This document shows, one piece after another, positions 54,208-63,281 of a stretch of DNA of 64,000 nucleotides. Each line of letters starts with the position of its first letter. The first letter of the stretch is position 1. This stretch comes from Calliopsis andreniformis (taxonomy: Eukaryota > Arthropoda > Insecta > Hymenoptera > Andrenidae). Where the stretch lies: NCBI RefSeq assembly GCF_051401765.1, contig NW_027480492.1, forward strand, positions 1,116,001-1,180,000. The letters are read 5' to 3'. The position numbers were made by a program, and so were the translations under genes. The notes beneath the pieces were generated by a model. The model did no database searches, had not been told where the DNA came from, and was given only the letters and a program-made list of their open reading frames with translations.

Positions 54208-55950
54208 CAATTCTCAATCCTCAATCCTCAATCCTCAATCCTCAATGATCAATCCTCAATCCTCAATCCTCGACCCTCAATCCTCATTCCTCAAACCTCA
54301 ATCCTCAACCCTCAGTCCTCATCCTCAATCCTCAATCCTCAATCCTCAATCCTCAATCCTCAATCCTCAATCTTCAATCCTCAATAATCGGTCTCCAATC
54401 CTAGATCCTCAAACCCAGATCTTCAATCCTTAATCCTCAATCTTCAATCCTCAATCCCCAGTCATCAATCTTCAATCCTCAATGCTCAATCCTCAATACT
54501 CAATCCTCAGTCCTCAATCCTCAATCCTCAATCCTCAATCCTCAAACCTCAATCCTCAACCGTCAGTCCTCGTCCTCAATCCTCAACCCTCAACCCTCAG
54601 CCCTAATCCTCCATCCTCAATCCTCAATCCTCAATCCTCAATCTTCAATCCTCGATCCTCAATCCTCAATCCTCAATCCTCTGTCCTCAACCCTCAGGCA
54701 TCAATACTCAATCTTCAAAACACAATCCTCAATCCTCAATCCTCAATCCTCTATCCTCAACCCTCAATCCTCATTCCTCAAACCTCAATCCTCAACCCTC
54801 AGTCCTCATACTCAATTCTCAATTTTCAAACCTCAATCCTCAATCCTCAATCTTCAATCCTCAATAATCAATCTCCAATCCTAGATCCTCAATCCCCAAT
54901 CTTCAATCCTTAATCCTCAATCTTCAATCCTCAATCCCCAGTCCTCAATCTTCAATCTTCAATGCTCAATCCTCAATCCTCAATCCTCAGTCCTCAATCC
55001 TCAATCCTCAATCCTCAAACCTCAATCCTCAACCGTCAGTCCTCATCCTCCGTCCTCAATACTCAATCCTCAATCCTCAATCTTCAATCCCCAATACTCA
55101 ATCTTCAATCCTCTATCCACAATACTCAATCCTATATCCTCAATCCTCAGGCATCAACACTCAATCTTCAATACTCAATCCTCAATCCTCAATCCTCAAT
55201 CCTCAATCCTCAACCCTCAAACCTCATTCCTCAAACCTCAATCCTCAACTCTCAGTCCTCATTCTCAATTCTCAATTCTCAATCCTCAATCCTCAATCCT
55301 CAGTCCTCAATCCTCAATCCTCAATCCTCAAACCTCAATCCCCAACCGTCAGTCCTCGTCCTCAATCCTCAAACCTCAATCCTCAATCCTCAATATTCAA
55401 TCATCAATACTCAATCTTCAATCCTCAATCCTCTATCCTCAATCCTCAATCCTCGATCCTCAATATTCAACACACAACCCTCAGCCATCAATCCTCAATA
55501 CTCAACCATCAATCCTCAATTCTCAATAATCAATAGAATATCCTGAATTCGCATGGTTCAATACTCAATCCACAATATTCAATAATCAAATCTCAATCCT
55601 CAACTTTCGATCCTCAATACTCAACTTCAATCCTCAATTCTCAATCCTCAATCCTCAGTCCTCAGTCGTCAAACCTTAATCCCCGACCCTCGGCCCTCAT
55701 CCTCTATCCTCAGTCCTCAATCCTCAGTCCTCAGTCCTCAAACCTCAACCCTCAATCCTCAGCCCTCATCCTCCATCCTCAATCCTCAATCCTCAATCCT
55801 CAATCTTCAATCCTCAATACTCAATCTTCAATCCTCGATCCTCAATCCTCAATCCTCAATCCTCAACCCTCAATCCTCAGCCCTCATCCTCCATCCTCAA
55901 TCCTCAATCCTCAATCCTCAATCTTCAATCCTCAATACTCAATCCTCAAT
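54208..55950 (+). repeat. Gamma-type mosaic
   Basis: L3 returns here (54401, 54881) after 20 kb of absence. About 54230-54570 matches about 60300-60640 (offset 6072), and 54842-55277 matches 31300-31735. L1 with EcoRI at 55545 is followed by GCATGGT instead of the usual CATGGTT. The rest is CAGTCCT- and CCATCCT-rich heptads. No gene. Confidence 0.86.
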
Positions 55951-56671
55951 CCTCAATCCTCAATCTTCAATCCTCAATACTCAATCTTCAATCCTCAATC
56001 CTCAATCCTCAATCGTCAATCCTCATTCTTCAGTCTTCAATACCCAATCCTCAATCTTCAATCCTCAATCCTCAATCCTCAATCCTCAATCCTCAATCCT
56101 CATTCTTCAATCCTCAATACCCAATCCTCAACCATCAGTCCTCAATCCTCAATCCTTAATTCTCAATCTTCAATCCTGAATCGCCAGTCCTCAATCTTCA
56201 ATCCTCAATGCTCAATCCTCAATCCTCAATCCTCATTCATCAATGCTCAATACCCAATCCTCAATCCTCAATCCTCAATCCTCAATCCCCAATCCTCATT
56301 CCTCAATCCACAACCCTCAATCCTCAGTCCTCAATACTCAATCCTCAATCATAATCCTCAATCCTCAATCCTCAATCCTCAATCCTCAATCCTGAATCCT
56401 CAGTCTTCAATCCTCACTACTCAATCTGCAATCCTCAATCCTCAACCCTCAATCCTCAATCCTCAATCCTCAATCTTCATTATTCAATCCTCAACCATCT
56501 GTCCCCAATCCTCAATCCTCAATTCTCAATCTTCAATCCTGAATCGCCAGTCCTCAATCTTGAATCCTCAATGCTCAATCCTCAATCCTCTATCATGAAT
56601 CCTCAATCCTCAATCCTCAATCCTCAATCCTCAATCCTCAATCCTCAATCCTCAATCCTGAGTCCTCAATC
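55951..56671 (+). repeat. Beta and delta fragments joined
   Basis: About 55950-56430 matches about 45400-45880 (beta, offset 10553) with a 1-bp deletion near 56351 (TCATAATCC for TCATTAATCC). About 56460-56665 matches delta near 44.73-44.94 kb but lacks 14 bp (two heptads) near 56.49 kb. The CAATGCT/CTATCAT signature is at 56569-56600. Confidence 0.85.
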
Positions 56672-57312
56672 CTCAGTCCTCAAACCTCAATCCTGAACCC
56701 TCAATCCTGAATAATCAATCTTCAGCCCTCAGTCCTCAACAATCAGTTGTCAATCCTCAATCCTCCAAAGAATATCATCAATTCACAGTTTTCAATATCT
56801 CAATACTCAATCTGCAATCTTCAAGTCTCTGTCCACAAACATCAATTCTCGTCACTCAACCCCCAACACTTAGTCCCCAATCCTCAATATTCAATCCTCA
56901 ATGATCAATCCTCAATCCTCAAGCCTCAGTCCTCAATCCTCAATCCTCAATCCTCAAACCTCAATCCTCAACCGTCAGCCCTCGTCCTCAATCCTCAGCC
57001 CTCAATCCTTAATCCTCAATTTTCAATCATCAATAATCAATGTTCAATCCTCAATCATCAATCCTCAATCCTCAATCCTCAATCCTCAATATTCAACACT
57101 CAACCCTCAACCCCCAACCATCAATCCTCAATACTCATCCATCAATCCTCAATTCTCAATACTCAATAGAACATCCTGAATTCTCATGGTTCAATACTCA
57201 ATCCACAATATTCAATAATCAAATCTCAAACCCCAAGCATCAATTCTCAACAATCAATCCTCAACACTCAGTCCTCTCTCTTCAATCCTACATCCTCAAC
57301 CCTCAATCCTCA
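56672..57312 (+). repeat. Epsilon unit, copy 1 (L2 plus L1)
   Basis: It matches 63282-63921 at offset 6610, then 6609. The difference is one extra T in an 8-bp unit (CAATATCT) near 56.81 kb. It holds a diverged L2 (CAAAGAATATCATCAATTC near 56766) and, about 400 bp later, an L1 with EcoRI at 57178 followed by the CTCTCTCTTCAATCC tail. Confidence 0.9.
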
Positions 57313-59090
57313 ATCCTGAATCTTCAATCCTCAATCCCCAATCCTCAATCTTCAATCCTCAATCCTCAATCCTCAATCCTCAATCCTCAAATCTCAATTC
57401 TCAATCCTCAATCCCCAATCCTCAATCTTCAATCCTCATTAATCAATCTCCAATCCTAGATCCTGAAAACCCAATCCTCAATCCTTAATCCTCAACATTC
57501 AATCCTCAATCCCCAGTCCTCAATCTTCAATCCTCAATGCTCCATCCTCTATCCTCAATCCTCAGTCCTCAATCCTCAACCTTCAATCCTCAATACTCAA
57601 TCTTCAATCCTCAATCTTCAATCCTCAATACTCAATCCTCAATCCTCAATCCTCAATCTTCAATCCCCAATACTCAATCCTCAATCCTCAGTCCTCAATC
57701 CTCAATGTTCAATCCGCAATACCCAATCCTCAATCGTCAATACTCAATCCCCAATCCTCAATCCTCAATCCTCAATACTCAACCCTCAATCGTCAATCCT
57801 CAATCCTCAATGTTCAATCCGCAATACCCAATCCTCAATGTTCAATCCTCAATACCCAATCCTCAATCTTCAATGCTCAATCCTCAATCCCCAATCCTCA
57901 ATCCTCATTCATCAATCCTCACTACCCAATCCTCAATCTTCAATCCTCAATCCTCAATCCTCAATTCTCAACCCTCAATCCTTAGTCCTCAGTCCTCAAA
58001 CCTCAATCCTCAAACCTCAGCCCTCATCCTCAATCCTCAATCCTCAATCCTCAATCCTCAATCTTCAATCCACAATACTCAATCTTCAATCCTCAATCCT
58101 CAGTCCACAAACCTCAATTCTGAATCCTCAATCCTGCATCCTCAATCTTCAGCCCTCAGTCCTCAACAATCAGTTGTCAATCCTCAATCCCCAATAGAAT
58201 ACCCTCAATTCACAGTCTTCAATACGTAATACTCAATCTGCAATCTTCACGTCTCTGTCCACAAACATCAATTCTCATCACTCAACCCTGAACGCTCAGT
58301 CCTCAATGTTCAATCCTCAATCCTCAATCCTCAATCCTCAATCCTCATTCCTCAATCCTCAATCCTCAATCCTCTATCCTCAAACATCAAACCTCAATCT
58401 TCAACACTCAATCCTCAATCTTCAATCCTCAATCCTCAATCCTCAATCCTCAATGTGCAATCCGCAATACCCAATCCTCAATCGTCAATCCTCAATCCCC
58501 AATCCTCAATCATCAATCCTCAACCCTCAATCCTCAATCCTCAATCCTCAATCCTCAATACTCAATCCTCAATCCTCAATCCTCAATCCCCAATGTTCAA
58601 TCCGCAATACCCAACCCTCAGCTTCAATCCTCAATCCTCAATCCCCAATCCTCAATCCTCAATCCTCATTCATCAATCCTCAATACCCAATCCTCAATCT
58701 TCAATCCTCAATCCTCAATCCTCAATCCTCAATTCTCAACCCTCAATCCTCAGTCCTCAGTCCTCAAACCTCAATCCTCAAACCGCAGCCCTCATCCTCA
58801 ATCCTCAATCCTCAATCCTCAATCCTCAATCTTCAATCCTCAATACTCAATCTTCAATCCTCAATCCTCAGTCCACACACCTCAATTCTGAAACCTCAAT
58901 CCTGCATCCTCAATCTTCAGCCCTCAGTCCTCAACAATCAGTTGTCAATCCTCAATCCCCAATAGAATATCCTCAATTCACAGTTTTCAATACGCAATAG
59001 TCAATCTGCAATCTTCAAATCTCTATCCACAAACATCAATTCTCATCACTCAACCCTGAACGCTCAGTCCTCAATGTTCAACCCTCAATC
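57313..59090 (+). repeat. Heptads with two diverged L2 landmarks (~768 bp apart)
   Basis: L3 at 57456. About 57.85-58.30 kb is repeated at about 58.62-59.07 kb, with the L2 landmark at 58192 and 58960 (768 bp apart). Register varies by one heptad inside the repeat. Also a 6-bp unit (CAGCTT) near 58619. More substitutions per heptad than in the 39-53 kb HORs. Confidence 0.83.
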
Positions 59091-60240
59091 CTCAATTCTC
59101 AATCTTCAATCCTCAATACTGAATCTTCAATCCTCAGTCCTCAACCCTCAATCCGCAATCCTCAATCCTCAATCCTCAATCCTCAGTAATCAATCCTCAA
59201 TCTTCAATACTCAATCGTGAATCCTCAGGCCTCAACCCTCAGTCCTCATCCTCAATTCTCAATCCTCAATCCTCAATCCCCAATCTTCAATCCGCAATAA
59301 TCAATCTCCAATCCTAGATCCTCAATCCACAATCCTCAATCCTTATTCCTCAATCTACAATCCTCAGTCCCCAGTCCTCAATCTTCAATCCTCAATGCTC
59401 CATCCTCTATCCTCAATCCTCAGTCCTCAATCCTCAATCTTCAAACCTCAATCCTCAGCCCTCAGTCGTCAACTTCAACACTCAATCTTCAATCCTCAAT
59501 CCTCAATCCTCAATCCTCAATCCTCAATCTTCAATCATCAATACTCAATCTTCAATCCTCGGTCCTCAATCCTCAATCGTCAATCTCCAATCCTGAATAC
59601 TCAATCTTCAATCCTCAATCTTCAATCCTCAATCCTCATTCCTCAATCCTCGATTCTCAATCCTCAATCCTCAATCCTGAATCCTCATTCCTGAATCCTC
59701 AACCTTAAGCCACCACTCCTCAACAATCAGTTGTCAATCCTCAATCCTCAATAGAGTATCATCAATTCACAGTTTTCATTACTCAATACTCAATCTGCAA
59801 TCTTGAAATCTCTATCCACAAACATCAATTCTCATCACTCAACCATCAACACTCAGTCCCCAATCCTCAATATTCAATCCTCAATCCTCAATCCTCAATC
59901 CACAATCCTCAAACTTCAATCCTCACTCCTCAGCCCTCAAACCTCAACCCTCAACCCTCAGCCCTCATCTTCAATCCTCAATCCTCAATCCTCAATCCTC
60001 AATCTTCAATCCTCAATCTTCAATCCTCAATACTCAATCTTCAATCCTCAATCCTCAATCCTCAATCCTCATTCTTCAATCCTCAATACCCAATCCTGAA
60101 TCCTCAATCCTCAATCCTCAATCCTCAATATTCAACACACAACCCTCAACCATCAATCCTAAATACTCAATCATCAATCCTCAATTCTCAATACTCAATT
60201 CTCAATTCTCAATCCTCAATCCTCAATCCTCAATCTTGAA
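59091..60240 (+). repeat. Diverged heptads with a degenerate L2
   Basis: L3 at 59314 and the most altered L2 at 59749 (ATAGAGTATCATCAATTCAC). A shortened unit (CAACTT) lies near 59471. No long match elsewhere in the window was recognised. No gene. Confidence 0.82.
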
Positions 60241-61020
60241 TCCTCAATAATCAACCTCCAATCCTAGATCCTCAATACCCAATCATCAATCCTTATCCCT
60301 CAATCCTCAATCCTCAATGATCAATCCTCAATCCTCAATCCTCGACCCTCAATCCTCATTCCTCAAACCTCAATCCTCAACCCTCAGTCCTCATCCTCAA
60401 TTCTCAATCCTCAATCCTCAATCCTCAATCCTCAATCCTCAATCTTCAATCCTCAATAATCGGTCTCCAATCCTAGATCCTCAAACCCAGATCTTCAATC
60501 CTTAATCCTCAATCTTCAATCCTCAATCCCCAGTCATCAATCTTCAATCCTCAATGCTCAATCCTCAATCCTCAATCCTCAGTCCTCAATCCTCAATCCT
60601 CAATCCTCAATCCTCAAACCTCAATCCTCAACCGTCAGTCCTCGTCCTCAATGCTCAAACCTCAATCCTCAATCCTCAATATTCAATCATCAATACTCAA
60701 TCTTCAATCCTCAATCCTCTATCCTCAATCCTCTATCCTCAATCCTCAGTCCTCGATCCTCAATATTCAACACACAACCCTCAGACATCAATCCTCAATA
60801 CTCAACCATCAATCCTCAATTCTCAATACTCAATAGAATATCCTGAATTCTCATGGTTCGATACTCAATCCACAATGTTCAATAATCAAATCTCAATCCT
60901 CGATCTTCAATCCTCAATACTCAATTTCAATCCTCAAACCTCAATTCTCAATCCTCAATACTCAATCCTCAATCGTCAATCCTCAATCCCCAATCCTCAA
61001 TCTTCAATCCTCAGTCCTCA
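60241..61020 (+). repeat. Gamma-type segment with L3 and L1
   Basis: L3 at 60264 and 60473, L1 EcoRI at 60845. About 60300-60640 matches 54230-54570, and the L1 flank resembles 55.36-55.64 and 27.72-28.02 kb. Confidence 0.86.
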
Positions 61021-63281
61021 ATCCTCAATTCTCAATCCTCAATCCTCAATCCTCAGACCTCAAACATCAATATTCAACCCTCAGTTCTCGTCCTCAATCC
61101 ACAACCCTCAACCCTCAATCCTCAATCTTCAATCATCAATATTCAATCTTCAATCCTCAATCCTCAAACTTCAATCCTCAATCATCAATCGTCAATCTTC
61201 AATCCTCAATCCTCAGTCCTCAGTCCTGAATCCTCAATCCTCAATCCTCAATACTCGATCCTCATTCTTCAATCCTCAATACCCAATCCTCAATCTTCAA
61301 TCCTCAATCCTCAATCCTCAATCCTCAATCCTCAATCCTCAATCCTCAACCCTCAGTCCTCATACTCAATTCTCAATTCTCAATCCTCAATCCTCAATGT
61401 TCAATCCTCAATAATCAATATCCAATCCTAGATCCTCAATCCCCAATCTTCAATCCTTGATCTTCAATCTTCAATCCCCAATCCCCAGTCCTCAGTCTTC
61501 AATCCTCAATGCTCAATCCTCAATCCTCAACCGTCAGTCCTCGTCCTCAATCCTCAACACTCAATCCTCAATCCTCAATCTTCAATCATCAATACTCAAC
61601 CTTCAATCCTCAATACTCAATCCTGAATCCTCAATCTTCAATCCTCAATACCCAATCCACAATCTTCAATCCTCAATCCTGAATCATCAATTCTCAATCC
61701 TCAATCCTCAATCGTCAATCCTCGATCCCCAATCCTCAATCTTCAATGCTCAATCCTCAATCCTCAATCCTCAATCCTCAATCCTCAATCTTCAACCCTC
61801 AGTACTCAATCTTCAATCCTCAATCCTCAATCCCCAATCCTCAATCCTCAATCCTCAATCCTGAATCCTCAAACTTCAATCCTCAATACCCAATCCACAA
61901 TCTTCAATCCTCAATCCTGAATCATCAATTCTCAATCCTCAATCCTCAATCCTCAATCCTCAGGCCTCAAACATCAATATTCCACCCTCAGTACTCGTCC
62001 TCAATCCACAACCCTCAATCCTCAATCCTCAATCTTCAATCATCAATATTCAATCTTTAATCCTCGATCCTCAATCCTCAATCCTCAATCCTTAATCCTC
62101 AATCTTCAACCCTCAATCCTCAATACTCAATCCTCAATCCTCAATCTTCAATCCTCAATAATCAATCTCCAATCCTAGATCCTCAATCCCCAATCTTCAA
62201 TCCTTAATCCTCAACCTTCAATCCTCAATCCCCAGTTCTCAATGTCCAATGCTCAATGCTCAATCCTCAATCCTCAATCCTCAGTCCTCATTCCTCAAAC
62301 CTCAATCCTCAACACTCAGTCCTCATCCTCAATTCTCAATTCTCAATCCTCAATCCTCAATCCTCAATCTTCAATCCTCAATAATCAATCTCCAATCCTA
62401 GATCCTCAATCCCCAATCTTCAATCCTTAATCCTCAATCGTCAGTCATAAATCCTCAATCTTCAATACTCAATCCTCAATACTCAACACACACCCCTCAG
62501 CCATCAATCATCAATACTCAACCATCAATCCTCAATTCTGAATACTCAATAGAATATCCTGAATTCTCGTGGTGCAATACTCAATCCACAATACTCAATA
62601 ATCAAATCTCAATCCTCAATCCTCAATCCTCAATGCTCAATTTCAATCCTCAATCCTCAATTCTCAATCCTCAATACTTAATCCTCAATCCTCAATCCTC
62701 AATCCTCAAACCTCAATCCTCAACCCTCAGTCGTCATCCTCAATTCTCAATCCTCAATCCCCAATCCTCAATCCTCAATCCTCAATCCTCAGTCCTCAAT
62801 CCTCAGTCCTCAGTCCTCAAACCTCAATCCTCAACCCTTAGACATCATCCTCAATCCTCAATCCTCAATCCTCAATCCTCAGTCCTCAATCCTCAATCCT
62901 CAACTCTCAGTTCTCATTCTCAATTCTCAATACTCAATCCTCAATCCTCAATCGTCAATCTTCAATCCTCCATAATCAATCTCCAATCCAAGATCCTCAA
63001 TCGCCAATCTTCAATCCTTAATCCTCAATCTTCAATCCTCAATCCCCAGTCATCAATCTTCAATCCTCAATGCTCAAACTTCAATCCTCAACCGTCAGTC
63101 CTCGTCCTCAATCCTCAACACTCAATCCTCAATCCTCAATCTTCAATCATCAATATTCAACCTTCAATCCTCAATCCACAATCCTCAATGTTCAATCGTC
63201 AATACCCAATCCTCAATCATCAATCCTCAATCCTCAATCCTCAATCCTCAATCCTCAATCCTCAATCCTCAATCCTCAATC
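61021..63281 (+). repeat. Diverged heptads with a 238-bp local repeat
   Basis: P module near 61.06 kb; L3 at 61428, 62175 and 62398 and a degraded one near 62990 (CAAGATCC). L1 EcoRI at 62561. A segment around 61653 recurs at 61891 (238 bp = 34 heptads). No gene or foreign DNA. Confidence 0.84.

Larger units (their letters stand above)
874..61120 (+). repeat. P module family (CAGACCTCAAACATC with a 6-bp CGTCCT unit)
   Basis: A module of about 12 heptads led by CAGACCT and CAAACAT and containing the 6-bp unit CGTCCT and the heptads CAATCCA and CAACCCT. Copies lie near 0.87, 1.14, 2.96, 3.34, 4.56, 5.53, 6.52, 7.03, 8.13, 9.42, 10.75, 13.30, 13.57, 15.38, 16.48, 17.57, 18.34, 20.19, 21.28, 22.37, 23.14, 24.99, 26.08, 27.16, 29.15, 35.26, 36.93, 37.20, 38.88, 40.22, 41.60, 41.86, 44.09, 44.35, 46.00, 47.38, 47.64, 49.88, 50.14, 52.37, 52.64 and 61.06 kb. 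The beta form has CAAGTAT (7.41, 9.80, 34.31, 39.27, 45.05 kb). It is the most widespread intermediate-level unit and nearly absent right of 53 kb. Confidence 0.85.
495..62995 (+). repeat. L3 landmark family (CAATCTCCAATCCTAGATCC)
   Basis: CTAG positions: 495, 2923, 5144, 6315, 12923, 15351, 16167, 18225, 19362, 19870, 23024, 24161, 24669, 27049, 28626, 28835, 30796, 31339, 31792, 32602, 33648, 33857, 54401, 54881, 57456, 59314, 60264, 60473, 61428, 62175, 62398. Degraded forms at 27426 and 32187 (CATAGATCC) and near 62990 (CAAGATCC). None were seen between 6.4 and 12.9 kb or between 33.9 and 54.4 kb, so L3 separates alpha/gamma from beta/delta domains. The in-frame TAG here ends many of the chance + strand open frames. 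Confidence 0.9.
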
